A stretch of 30,352 nucleotides of DNA from CAXRBC01 sp041158045 (GTDB lineage: Bacteria > Actinomycetota > Acidimicrobiia > Acidimicrobiales > Ilumatobacteraceae), in contig JBEBCD010000014.1 of NCBI GenBank assembly GCA_041158045.1, positions 1-30,352 of the forward strand, in the 5' to 3' direction. Below, one piece after another: positions 1 to 8,861 of this stretch. Below the pieces are notes generated by a model. That model did not search any database, was not told where the DNA came from, and saw nothing but the letters and a program-made list of their open reading frames with translations. Both the position numbers and the translations under genes were made by a program. Within the stretch, counting starts at the first letter, position 1. Each line of letters opens with the position of its first letter.

Positions 1-244
1 GGGAGCGACTCGACCGCTGACACCGGCCCCGAGCGAGCCCGTGCTCGGAGCGGCGGCGACGTCGACGCGGTCCGCGTGCGACGTATTACGACCGATGCAT
101 CAATAGGGGCACCTATGCCCCCCTCCCCCGTGCGTGCCAGCCATCGCAGGTGACGGAAGTACCGCACCGATCGCTTGACGTGCATCGAGCCGGTCGACTG
201 GATACATGTCCGCATGTCGGGACCGTGCCGAGAGAATGGTCGTG
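1..244. other. Left-edge non-coding stretch with possible promoter
   Basis: I find no convincing gene here. A short inverted repeat, GGGGCA-CCTA-TGCCCC, lies at about 106-121. TTGACG at 175-180 resembles a -35 box, and GGATAC at about 200-205 could be a weak -10 with a long 19-nt spacer. Together they could drive the LuxR gene that follows. The first ~60 bases may be the tail of an upstream gene, but no frame is convincing. Confidence 0.3.
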
Positions 245-988
245 ATGCGGATCCTCATCGACCGACTCGTCGTGGAGCAGCAACCAGCACTCGATCGGAT
301 CGCACGCGCGACCCCCGGGGTAGAGCGCACCGAGTACTTCAGCCCGTACGACGACCCGACGGTGATCGTCGACAACGCGCGACGGGTGCGGCCCGACCTG
401 ATGCTCCTGAGCAGCTGGTGGCTGACGATGCACCCCCTCCTCGAACAGATGATCGAGCTCGGCGGGATCCCGAACGCGCGACGAGTGCTGGCGGCGTGCG
501 AGACGAGCGACGCGCTCAAGGTGAAGGCGGCGTGGCGCGGATACTTCGACGTCCTCGAGCTGGGATGTCGGAGTGCTGCAGACGCGCACACCGGCACGGC
601 CCTCGTCCGCGACCTGCGCCGCGCGGTGCTCGGCGTGTCCCGTCTCGACCGCGACGGGCTCTGGGGACGGGTGGCCCGCCCCGTCGTGCCGGTCACGCGC
701 CGGTGCGTCGACCTCACGGAGGTCGAGCGGGACATCACCGAGCTCGTCTGCATCGGGCTGCGCGACCACGAGATCGGCGCGGCACTCCACATGTCGACCC
801 AGACGGTGAAAAATCGCCTCAGCGCCATCCTCGGCCGCTGCGATCTCGCCACTCGGACCGAGCTCGCCACCCGCTATTCGCACCACCTGCTCGCAGTGCA
901 CCTGTCGGAGTGGATCAACGAGCAGACGCCCCGGAGGCAACGGCCCTCGGCGTCCTGCGGCGCACCGCGACCCGGCGCCGCTCGCTAG
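245..988 (+). CDS. Orphan LuxR-type transcriptional regulator with degenerate receiver domain
   Basis: This is a 247-aa DNA-binding regulator. The C-terminus (about residues 158-215) is a clear LuxR/GerE helix-turn-helix: an LTEVERDITELV-like helix, then DHEIGAALHMSTQTVKNRLS. The N-terminal ~120 residues have receiver-like length and start (MRILIDRL), but the strand where the phospho-acceptor Asp should sit reads LMLLSSWW, so Ser replaces Asp. No kinase gene is adjacent. The ATG at 245 is preferred because GAGAG (about 230-234) is correctly spaced for it; in-frame ATGs at 236 and 206 are alternatives. The gene lies just upstream of the Tad pilus operon, separated by two strong hairpins, so pilus control is plausible but is only inferred from position. 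Confidence 0.85.
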   Translation: MRILIDRLVVEQQPALDRIARATPGVERTEYFSPYDDPTVIVDNARRVRPDLMLLSSWWLTMHPLLEQMIELGGIPNARRVLAACETSDALKVKAAWRGYFDVLELGCRSAADAHTGTALVRDLRRAVLGVSRLDRDGLWGRVARPVVPVTRRCVDLTEVERDITELVCIGLRDHEIGAALHMSTQTVKNRLSAILGRCDLATRTELATRYSHHLLAVHLSEWINEQTPRRQRPSASCGAPRPGAAR

Positions 989-1017
989 CCCCCGGCCGAC
1001 CGACGGCGGCGCACGCT

Positions 1018-1047
1018 CGGGACGGGCGTCGCCGCACGCCCGTCCCG
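1018..1047 (+). terminator. Perfect 12-bp hairpin downstream of LuxR gene
   Basis: Arms 1018-1029 and 1036-1047 are perfectly complementary around a 6-nt loop. The hairpin lies 30 nt after the LuxR stop and has no U-tract, which is common for actinobacterial terminators. It abuts a second hairpin at 1047-1073. Confidence 0.6.
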
Positions 1048-1073
1048 ATCCGGGACGACGCGCGTCCCGGATC
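1047..1073 (+). terminator. Second perfect hairpin, tandem with the first
   Basis: Arms 1047-1057 and 1063-1073 form an 11-bp perfect stem with a 5-nt loop. Its 5' arm (CGGGACG, 1051-1057) can instead pair with the 3' arm of the preceding hairpin (CGTCCCG, 1041-1047), so the two structures can be mutually exclusive. Confidence 0.5.
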
Positions 1074-1100
1074 GTCGCCGACGCGCACGGCGGGACGCAC

Positions 1101-1151
1101 GTGACCGATACACCTCCCCATGCGGTCACCCGACCGCATCACACAGGAGGT
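1101..1151 (+). promoter_or_regulatory. Structured leader of flp pilin; possible Shine-Dalgarno sequestration
   Basis: The pilin Shine-Dalgarno AGGAGGT (1145-1151) is 6 nt from the ATG. ACCTCC at 1112-1117 is its exact complement (GGAGGT, 1146-1151). Between them sits a perfect 8-bp hairpin (1120-1127 with 1132-1139, loop ACCC), which would bring the two together. A competing helix, GTGACCG (1101-1107) with CGGTCAC (1123-1129), would break that hairpin. The complementarity is visible; regulation is inference. Confidence 0.45.
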
Positions 1152-1157
1152 ACCCAC

Positions 1158-1337
1158 ATGAAGAACCTGACCATCAGGCTCCTCTCGACGATCCAGTCGC
1201 ACCCGCGCTGGAACGACGAGGGGGCCGTCAGCGCGGAATACGGAGTGCTGCTCGCCGGCGTCGTCGCCGTCGTGGCAGTCGCCGCGGCCGCGCTCGGCGG
1301 CCGCGTGGGCGACGTCTTCGACGCCGTCCTGCCGTGA
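1158..1337 (+). CDS. flp: Flp/Fap-type pilin
   Basis: This is a 59-aa major subunit of a Tad (type IVc) pilus. It has a short basic leader, then EGAVSAEYGVLLAGVVAVVAV, which is the class signature: cleavage is expected after Gly in G-AVSAEY (Glu at +5 and Tyr at +6 of the mature protein), followed by a single hydrophobic helix. The ATG at 1158 is chosen for its strong AGGAGGT site; an in-frame GTG at 1101 has no such support. The stop overlaps the GTG of the next gene by 4 nt. A 14-bp perfect hairpin lies immediately downstream and may raise pilin expression relative to the rest of the operon. Confidence 0.93.
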   Translation: MKNLTIRLLSTIQSHPRWNDEGAVSAEYGVLLAGVVAVVAVAAAALGGRVGDVFDAVLP

Positions 1338-1738
1338 CCATCGGTCACTCGGCCCCCGGCCCCCGTCGGGGGCCGAGTGACTCGGGGGCCGCCGCCGTCG
1401 AGTTTGCCCTCGTCGTGCCCGCACTGCTCACCCTGCTCTTCGCGATCGTGACCCTCTCCTCCGTCTTCTTCGACCAACTGCACCTGCAGGCGGCCGCCCG
1501 CGACGCCGCGCGCGCCGGGTCGGTGGCCGTCACGCAGGCCTGCGCGGTGGCCGACGACCGGCTCGCGACCAACGACATCGGCACCCACACCTGCACCGTC
1601 GTCCACGACTGCACCACCGGCACGGTGACCGTCGCCCTCACCGCCACCCGCAGCTACGCCGTGCCGCTGCTCGGGGACCGCACCGTGTCGCTCGATGCCA
1701 GCTCGTCGTACGTCTGCGCCACCACGGGCGGGGCGTGA
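1334..1738 (+). CDS. tadE: TadE-like pseudopilin
   Basis: This 134-aa protein has a TadE-family N-terminus: SGAAAVEFALVVPALLTLLF followed by a long hydrophobic helix. The Gly/Ala-x-x-x-E-F processing signature is present. It is predicted to be a minor pseudopilin processed by the operon's prepilin peptidase. The rest is a small extracellular domain with four cysteines (around QACAV, HTCTV, HDCTT and YVCAT), which could form disulfides. The GTG start at 1334 overlaps the flp stop (GTGA). The first ~18 residues are encoded by a strong RNA hairpin and are of low complexity, so a start slightly downstream cannot be excluded. Confidence 0.85.
   Translation: MTIGHSAPGPRRGPSDSGAAAVEFALVVPALLTLLFAIVTLSSVFFDQLHLQAAARDAARAGSVAVTQACAVADDRLATNDIGTHTCTVVHDCTTGTVTVALTATRSYAVPLLGDRTVSLDASSSYVCATTGGA
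1344..1381 (+). terminator. 14-bp perfect hairpin just after flp (attenuator or mRNA stabiliser)
   Basis: Arms 1344-1357 and 1368-1381 are perfectly complementary around a 10-nt loop. The hairpin starts 7 nt after the flp stop and lies inside the first codons of tadE. Because the operon continues, partial termination or 3'-end protection of a short flp transcript is more likely than full termination. Confidence 0.55.
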
Positions 1739-2721
1739 TGCGCGCCACGCACCGCGCGGCACGCAGACGGTCGCGTGACCGCCGCGCGGACGAGGGTGCC
1801 GTCGCCGTGCTCGTCGCGATCACCCTCATCCCCCTCGTGATGGGACTCGCCGTCGTCGTCGACTCGGGCCGCGCCTGGGCCGAGCGCGCCGCGCTGCAGA
1901 ACGCCGTCGAGGTCACCACCGCGTCCGCGGCCATCGCGTGGATGACGACCGGCGCCGTGTGCCCCGCGGCGAGCCTCGCCTACCTCACCCGCGACGACGC
2001 GACGCCCGACGGCCACACCTGCACGACCACCGGCACCTCGAAGAACGGCACGATCACCGTGCGGGCCACCGACGCGACCCCCCTCTACTTCGCCGGCCTC
2101 ATCGGCCGCCCCACGGCCGCGCTCGAGGCGAGCACCACCGCGCGCATCGGGTCCGTCGGCTCGCTCGCCAACGTCTGGCCGATCGCCCTGTGCGACCACC
2201 ACCCATCCCTGATCGCATGGCGCGACTCGGGCTACTCCCTCACGACGAACTACGTGATCTCCATGCAGGGCAGCACCAACTACTGCGGCGGCAACGCGGG
2301 CGGCAACTGGGGCGTCCTCGACTTCAACGGCGGCCAGAACTCGACCGGCGAGACCACCTCGTGGGTCACGTCCGGGTGGCCCGAGCTGCTCGACGTCGGC
2401 GACGTGGTGGCGGGCAACCCGGGTGGCGTCACGGCCTCGATGGGCATCCAGCAGAAGGTCGGCTCGACGATCCTCATCCCGCTCTTCGACCGTGCCACCC
2501 TCACGGGCAGCAACACCACGTATCGCATCTCGGGCTTCGCCCGCGCGACGCTCGTGGCGGCCCACCTCTCGGGCGCCGCGGGATCGCGCTCGCTCACCGT
2601 CCGCTTCCAGACCGGCATCGTCGACCGCGAGAGCGGCTCGGGCGGGATCGGCAGCGGCGGCAACTACGGCATCACCAGCTGGGCCATCTGCGCCCACGAC
2701 CAGACAGGAGCATGCTCATGA
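1738..2721 (+). CDS. TadG/TadE-like pilus assembly protein with large C-terminal domain
   Basis: This ~327-aa protein opens with a basic stretch and DEGAVAVLVAITLIPLVMGLAVVVDSGR, the TadG/TadE-type N-terminal anchor (RGAVAV-like motif plus one membrane helix). About 290 residues of extracytoplasmic sequence follow, rich in Gly, Thr, Ser and Asn, with paired cysteines (VCPA, HTCT, LCDHH, NYCGG, ICAHD, GACS). No vWA/MIDAS motif is visible, unlike classical TadG. The ATG at 1738 overlaps the preceding stop (TGATG); a GTG at 1735 is also in frame. It probably acts at the pilus base or as a minor subunit. Confidence 0.8.
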   Translation: MRATHRAARRRSRDRRADEGAVAVLVAITLIPLVMGLAVVVDSGRAWAERAALQNAVEVTTASAAIAWMTTGAVCPAASLAYLTRDDATPDGHTCTTTGTSKNGTITVRATDATPLYFAGLIGRPTAALEASTTARIGSVGSLANVWPIALCDHHPSLIAWRDSGYSLTTNYVISMQGSTNYCGGNAGGNWGVLDFNGGQNSTGETTSWVTSGWPELLDVGDVVAGNPGGVTASMGIQQKVGSTILIPLFDRATLTGSNTTYRISGFARATLVAAHLSGAAGSRSLTVRFQTGIVDRESGSGGIGSGGNYGITSWAICAHDQTGACS

Positions 2722-3329
2722 CACCACTGCGACGAATGAGGAAGTACGCGCCGGCGGCACTCGCGTTTGCCTGCGCCCTCGGGGGCACGCTGCTCGTGCT
2801 CCCGCGCACCGACGCCACCGCCGACGCCGAGTCGCGGGTGCCCGTCGTCGTGCTCACCGCCACCCTCCCCCGGGGAGCCGGCACGGACGAGGTGCGACGC
2901 CACGCGGAGGTGCGCGAGCTCGCCCCCGAGGCCGTGGCCGACGGCGCGCTCGCGAGCCTCGACGAGCTGCCGGAGGGGGTGCTCGCGGCGGCCACCGCCT
3001 CGGGCCAGCAGCTCACCGACCTCTCCTTCGCCGCCGACCGCGTCGCCGCGATCGGGCCCGGATACGTCGTCACGTCGGTACGACTCGCCGCCGAGCAGTG
3101 GCTCGGTGCGGTCAAGGTCGCGGGGACGACCGTCGACGCCTGGGCCATCTCCGAGGATGACGGCTCCGTGGCGCCGATCGCGACCGGCGCGATCGTGGTC
3201 GACGCTCCGGCCGTCGACGACGTGCAGCCGGGCGAGGACGCCGTCGTGGCCATCGCGGTGCGGCGCGAGTCGCTCGCGGAGGTGCTGCGCGCGGCCACCC
3301 ACGCCCGCGTCTGGCTGGTGGGCGGATGA
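2718..3329 (+). CDS. cpaB: CpaB/RcpC-like SAF-domain pilus assembly protein
   Basis: This 203-aa protein has one N-terminal membrane helix (AALAFACALGGTLLVL) and then a SAF-like region. Recognisable parts are VPVVVLTATLPRGAGTDEVRRHAEVRELAPEAV and a later stretch on rendering the value permanent (VAIGPGYVVTSVRLA), as in CpaB/FlgA-fold proteins. In Tad systems CpaB is an envelope component acting with the pilus channel. The ATG at 2718 is chosen because it forms an ATGA overlap and has AGGAG 7 nt upstream; ATG 2712 is an alternative. No secretin gene accompanies it, as expected in a monoderm. Confidence 0.8.
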   Translation: MTPLRRMRKYAPAALAFACALGGTLLVLPRTDATADAESRVPVVVLTATLPRGAGTDEVRRHAEVRELAPEAVADGALASLDELPEGVLAAATASGQQLTDLSFAADRVAAIGPGYVVTSVRLAAEQWLGAVKVAGTTVDAWAISEDDGSVAPIATGAIVVDAPAVDDVQPGEDAVVAIAVRRESLAEVLRAATHARVWLVGG

Positions 3330-4167
3330 CCGCGGTGGTGGACGCGCCCGCGACCGCGGCGCTGGACGCGCCCGCGATCCCGGCGGCTGACGGCGTCGCA
3401 CGGGTGCCGCGACGCCGACCCGTCGTCGCCGTCGTGTCGCCCAAGGGTGGCAGCGGCAAGACCACCTGCGCCGCCAACCTCGCGGTGGGGATCGCACGAC
3501 GGATCCCCACGACCCTGATCGATCTCAACGTCTGGTCCGGCGACGTCGAGTGGGCGCTCGGCACCCGGCCGGTGCACCGCCTCGACCACGTGGTGCGCCG
3601 GGTCCTCGAGGATCCGACCGTCGAGATCGAGTCGATGCTCGCGCGCCGCGACGACCTCTCGGTGCTCTGCGCCCCGGAGACGCCGATCGCCGCCGACGGC
3701 ATCGCCCCGGCGGACGCCCTCCTCGTGGTGACGCGGCTCGCGGCGCTCCACCGCGCCACCGTGCTCGACACCGGCCCCGGCGTCACGGACTACACCCTCG
3801 GCGCGATCGACGCGGCCTCGCACGTCGTGCTGACGACGGGCACGGACGTGCCCTCGGTGCAGGCCGCCCGCAAGCTCCTCCAGACGATGCGCGCGCTGCG
3901 CATGGACGACTCGCGCGCCATGCTCGTGGTGTCACGCGCGGCGTCGGGGGCAGGGCTCAGCATCGCGGAGATCGAGTCGACGCTCGGCCTGGAGACGGCG
4001 CTCGCGGTGCCCGACGATCGGGCCGTCGCTGCCTCGATCAGCACCGGGATCCCGATCGCCGAGGCACGTCCCGACTCGCGCCCCGGGCGCGGATACCTCG
4101 AGCTCGCCGACGCCGTCCTCGGATGGCCGATCCCCAAGCGCCGCGGCGTGCTCGCCTGGATGCGTCC

Positions 4168-4171
<4 letters not shown>
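3326..4171 (+). CDS. cpaE: CpaE/TadZ-like ParA-family ATPase
   Basis: This 281-aa protein is a MinD/ParA-type P-loop ATPase. The deviant Walker A KGGSGKTT (residues 40-47) carries the signature lysine. It is followed by a LIDLNVWSGDVEWAL segment, equivalent to the DxDxxxGd stretch, and a Walker B-like VLDTGPGV. TadZ/CpaE proteins position the Tad machinery at the pole or membrane. The first ~30 residues are Ala/Pro-rich and there is no receiver-like domain, so this is the short form common in actinobacteria. Both ends overlap neighbouring genes by 4 nt (ATGA in, GTGA out). Confidence 0.88.
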
Positions 4172-5438
<1,267 letters not shown>

Positions 5439-5442
<4 letters not shown>

Positions 5443-6197
5443 ACGGCGCGGTGCTCGGGTCGGTGGCGTTCGCCGCCGCGGCCGCGCTCGCGACCGCGCA
5501 GGCCGAGTCGCTCGTGCGGGGACGCCGCGAGCGCCACCGCGTGCGCGCGCAGGCGGGCCTCGTGCCCGGCGCGGCGGCCACCGGGTCGGCGGCGCGGACG
5601 CGGCGCCGCCTGGTGCCCCACCCGCTGCGCGCGCGACGTCGACGTCGGCGCGACGAACGCCTGACGTCGCAACTGGCACCCGCCCTCGCGCTCGTCGTCG
5701 GGCACCTCCGGATCGGCCGCACCATCGGCGCCGCGCTCGGCGAGGTCGTGGACCTGGTCGACGAGCCCCTCCGGTCGGTGCTCACCGAGACGGTCGAGGA
5801 GTCGCGACTCGGGGTCCCGGTCGACGGGGTCCTGCAGCGTCTCGCCGCCGACGAGGGCAACCGACACCTCGCCGTGGTCGCGTCCGCGATCGGCCTCCAG
5901 CGCCGCCACGGCGGCTCGCTGGTCGAGATCCTCGAGGCCGTCGGCGAGACCATCGAGGAGGAGGATCGGCTGCGCCGCGACGTGCGCACGCTGACGGCGG
6001 ACAACCGCATCAGTGCCCGCGTCCTGCTCGGCCTGCCGCCCGCCATGGCCGTCGTGATCTCGCTGCTCAACCCCGGGTACGCCGCGCCCCTCGTCACCGA
6101 TCCGCTCGGCCGCAGGATGTCGATCGCCGGTGCCGTGCTCGCGGTCGTCGGATGGAGATGGCTGCGGAGACTCGGGGATCCCGAGGTGGTGGCCTGA
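5439..6197 (+). CDS. tadB: TadB-like type II secretion F-domain protein
   Basis: This 252-aa inner-membrane platform protein of the Tad pilus has an N-terminal membrane segment, a very basic linker, and a T2SSF/GspF domain. The domain is shown by LRIGRTIGAALGEVVDLV, RRHGGSLVEILEAVGETIEEEDRLRRDVRTLTADNR and two C-terminal hydrophobic helices (ISARVLLGLPPAMAVVISLL and the final MSIAGAVLAVVGWRWL). The ATG overlaps the cpaF stop (ATGA). It probably pairs with the downstream TadC to form the platform turned by CpaF. Confidence 0.9.
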
Positions 6198-6991
6198 TGC
6201 TGGTGATCGCCGCACTGCTCTTTGGCACGTCGGCCGCGCTGCTCACCGTGCAGGCCGGACGCACCTCGGTGCGCCGGAGGCGGCGACGCTCCGCGCGACC
6301 GATCTCCGGACGCCGCCGCGACCTCATGCTGCGCGCCACGGGCGCGGTCCACGGCACCGACGGCGAGCTCCGGCGCTTCATCCGACGGCGCGTCGGCGGG
6401 GTCGCGGGAGCGAGCGTCGCCGCGGTGATGCTGGTCTGGAGCCGACCGACCGGTGCGCGCGTCGCCCTCGCACCGCTCCTGCTCGCCGGCGCGTGGCAGC
6501 TGCCCGCCGCGCGTGCCCGGGCCCGCGAGCGGCGCCGCCGCGACGCGGTGGACCTCGAGATCGTGGACGCGCTCGGCGAGATGGTGATGGGCGTCGAGGC
6601 CGGCCTCACGCTCGAGGCCGTGATGCGCCTGTATGCGGAGCGGCACTCCACGCCGCTCGCCACCGAGTGCGCCACGCTGCTCGACCGCATCTCGCTCGGC
6701 GCGTCGCGCGACACGGCCCTCGCCGAATTCGTCGAGCGGACCCCCACGGAGGGCATCCGTATGTTCGTCGCCGCGGTGCGACAGAACCAGCGGATCGGCG
6801 CCCCCCTCGGTGCCGTGTTGCGCCAGCAGGCGGCGACGGCACGACGACGCCGCCGACAGGCCATCGAGGAACGATCCGCCACGCTCGCGATGAAGATGGT
6901 GTTCCCCACCGTCTTCTGCATCCTGCCCGCGCTGATGGTCGTGGTCGTCGGTCCGGCGCTCGTGAGGACGCTCGCATCACTCCCCGGCTGA
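6197..6991 (+). CDS. tadC: TadC-like type II secretion F-domain protein
   Basis: This 264-aa protein is the second platform subunit. A TM helix at the start (MLVIAALLFGTSAALL) and two hydrophobic stretches around residues 65-110 precede the F-domain helices: EIVDALGEMVMGVEAGLTLEAV, then FVAAVRQNQRIGAPLGAVLRQQA. The basic RRRRRQAIEERSATLAMKMVFPTVFCILPALMVVVVGPA ending is typical of TadC. ATG 6197 overlaps the tadB stop (TGATG). Its stop overlaps the next gene's apparent CTG start. Confidence 0.9.
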   Translation: MLVIAALLFGTSAALLTVQAGRTSVRRRRRRSARPISGRRRDLMLRATGAVHGTDGELRRFIRRRVGGVAGASVAAVMLVWSRPTGARVALAPLLLAGAWQLPAARARARERRRRDAVDLEIVDALGEMVMGVEAGLTLEAVMRLYAERHSTPLATECATLLDRISLGASRDTALAEFVERTPTEGIRMFVAAVRQNQRIGAPLGAVLRQQAATARRRRRQAIEERSATLAMKMVFPTVFCILPALMVVVVGPALVRTLASLPG

Positions 6992-7518
6992 GCTGGACGC
7001 TGGCCGCCGCGAGCACCACGGCGGTCTACGGCGGGGCGCTCGCCGCCGCCCTCGCGGGTGCCGGCGCGCCGTGGCTCGCACGCGCGGGGCTCGCCTCGAC
7101 GGTGCCGGTGATCGCGTCGCTCGTGTCGATCGACGTGACGACGCGCCGCCTCCCGCGCCTGCTCAGCCATGGGGGGCTCGCCGTCGCCCTGCCGCTGCTC
7201 CTCGCCGCGCCGCGGCCGGGCGGCGCCGACGCGTGGGGGCCGGTGCGCGGTGCCGTCGCCATGCTCGTCGTCGCCGTCGTGCTGCGCGTCGGGTCGCGCG
7301 GTGCGCTCGGGATGGGCGACGTGCACGCCGCGCCGCTCATCGGCGCGGTCGTCGGATGGTTCGACGCCGGACGCGTCGCGACGGTGTGGGCCACCGCCGC
7401 GCTCGCGGGCGGGGCCGCGGCGCTCTGGGTGATCGCGAGGGGCCGCGGCCGCGCCGCGCGCCTCCCCTACGGGCCGGTGCTCGTCCTCGGTCTCTGCGCC
7501 GCCCTCGCACGACCGTGA
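6988..7518 (+). CDS. TadV/CpaA-like prepilin peptidase (A24), apparent CTG start
   Basis: This ~176-aa membrane aspartyl peptidase is predicted to process Flp and the pseudopilins. Both A24 catalytic aspartates are in context: SLVSIDVTTRRLPR and GALGMGDVHAAPLIG. Several TM helices surround them. No ATG, GTG or TTG lies in frame between the upstream gene and a GTG near 7100, and starting there would delete the first membrane helix. The best start is CTG at 6988-6990, which makes a CTGA 4-nt overlap with the tadC stop, like the other junctions of this operon. A standalone short peptidase without the methylase domain is normal for Tad systems. Confidence 0.8.
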   Translation: MSWTLAAASTTAVYGGALAAALAGAGAPWLARAGLASTVPVIASLVSIDVTTRRLPRLLSHGGLAVALPLLLAAPRPGGADAWGPVRGAVAMLVVAVVLRVGSRGALGMGDVHAAPLIGAVVGWFDAGRVATVWATAALAGGAAALWVIARGRGRAARLPYGPVLVLGLCAALARP

Positions 7519-8861
7519 CCCGCGCGGACCGACCACCGAGCGCCCACGGCGACGGGGCGTTCGACCGGGTGCTCGGCCCGTGGCACGTGACCGCCGCGGG
7601 AGTCGCGGTGATCATCGGTGCGGGCATCTTCGTGCTCCTCGGCGAGGCCACGCGCAAGGCCGGCGGCCTCGTGTGGCTCGGATTCGTCGTCGCGGCGGTC
7701 CTCAGCGCGCTCACCGCACTCTCGTACATGGAGCTGGCATCGATGTACCCGCGCGCGGGATCGGAGCACGAATTCACCCGGCACGCGTTCCCGGCCCCCG
7801 TGCCGTTCCTCACCGGCTGGGCGATGACGACGGCCCTCGTCGTCGCATCGGCGACCGTCGCGCTCGGCTTCGCGCGGTACCTCGGCGAGTTCGTCGACGT
7901 CGAGCCCCGCGTCGCGGCGCCCGTGCTCGTGCTCGCGCTGACGGCGGTCTCGGCGGCGGGCATGGAGCGGGCTGCCTGGGTCGTGGTCTCGCTCGGCGCG
8001 ATCGAGGCCGCCACGCTGCTCGTGGCGATCGCGGCGGGCCTGCCCGACCTGGGCGCGCACTCGCTGTTCGAGGGCCCGAGCGCCGTCGCCGCGAGCGGCG
8101 GCGCGATGGGAGGGGTGCTCGCGGCGGCGGCGCTCGCCTTCTTTGCCTTCATCGGCTTCGACGAGGTGATCACGCTGGCCGAGGAGACGCACGATGCGCA
8201 TCGCACCGTGCCCCGCGCGCTGATGGCGGCCCTCGCGATCTCGACCCTGCTGTACGTGGGCGTGGCGGTCGCCGGCGTGTCGGTGCTCGGTGCCGACGGC
8301 CTCGCGGCGTCGCAGCGCCCGCTCGCCGACCTCATGTCGGCGGCCCTCGGCGGCGACTGGGGTCGTGCTGCCGCGGCCGCGGCGCTCCTCAGCACCGCAT
8401 CGACCGTGCTCCTCGTCGTGACCGCGGCGTCCCGGATGCTCTATGGCATGGCCTCGACGGGCGACCTCCCCGACGTCCTCGCGCGCGTGCAGGCGCGACG
8501 AGTGCCGGGCCCGGCGCTCGCGACGACCGCGGTGGTCGCCTCGGTCCTCGCCGCCGTCGGGGAGCTCGCGTGGCTCGCGGCGGCGACGGATGCACTCGTC
8601 TACGCGACGTTCGTCGCGACGAACCTGTCGGTGATCGTCCTGCGCTTCCGCGAGCCCGCGACACCGCGACACTTCCGCGTGCCGGGCGCGGTACGGGGCG
8701 TGCCCGTCGTGCCGGTGGCGGCCGTGGTGGTCGTCCTCGTCGTCGCGGTGCGGCTCGAGCGCGGTGCGCTCATCGGTGCCGCGGGGGTGCTGGCCGCCGG
8801 CGCAGTGGTGTGGGCCCTCAGTGCGAGGAGACCACGACGACCGGGCACTGCGCATGGTTGA
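7515..8861 (+). CDS. APC-family amino acid permease
   Basis: This 448-aa protein has about 12 hydrophobic helices. The APC hallmark is at the N-terminus, GVAVIIGAGIFVLLGEATRKAGG (helix 1 with the substrate-binding G-A-G-I-F loop). Later come ALSYMELASMYPRAGSEHEF, the AALAFFAFIGFDEVITLAEE helix 6 segment and a typical RREPxxPRxFRVP-like motif (RFREPATPRHFRVPG). The substrate cannot be told from sequence; a cationic or neutral amino acid is likely. GTG 7515 overlaps the prepilin peptidase stop (GTGA), so it is translationally linked to the Tad operon. Its last 44 nt overlap the convergent USP gene. Confidence 0.88.
   Translation: MTRADRPPSAHGDGAFDRVLGPWHVTAAGVAVIIGAGIFVLLGEATRKAGGLVWLGFVVAAVLSALTALSYMELASMYPRAGSEHEFTRHAFPAPVPFLTGWAMTTALVVASATVALGFARYLGEFVDVEPRVAAPVLVLALTAVSAAGMERAAWVVVSLGAIEAATLLVAIAAGLPDLGAHSLFEGPSAVAASGGAMGGVLAAAALAFFAFIGFDEVITLAEETHDAHRTVPRALMAALAISTLLYVGVAVAGVSVLGADGLAASQRPLADLMSAALGGDWGRAAAAAALLSTASTVLLVVTAASRMLYGMASTGDLPDVLARVQARRVPGPALATTAVVASVLAAVGELAWLAAATDALVYATFVATNLSVIVLRFREPATPRHFRVPGAVRGVPVVPVAAVVVVLVVAVRLERGALIGAAGVLAAGAVVWALSARRPRRPGTAHG

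Noticed and set aside
1101..1157. GTG 1101 as start of the flp pilin
   Set aside because: It would add 19 residues before a normal pilin leader. The ATG at 1158 has a strong Shine-Dalgarno at ideal distance.
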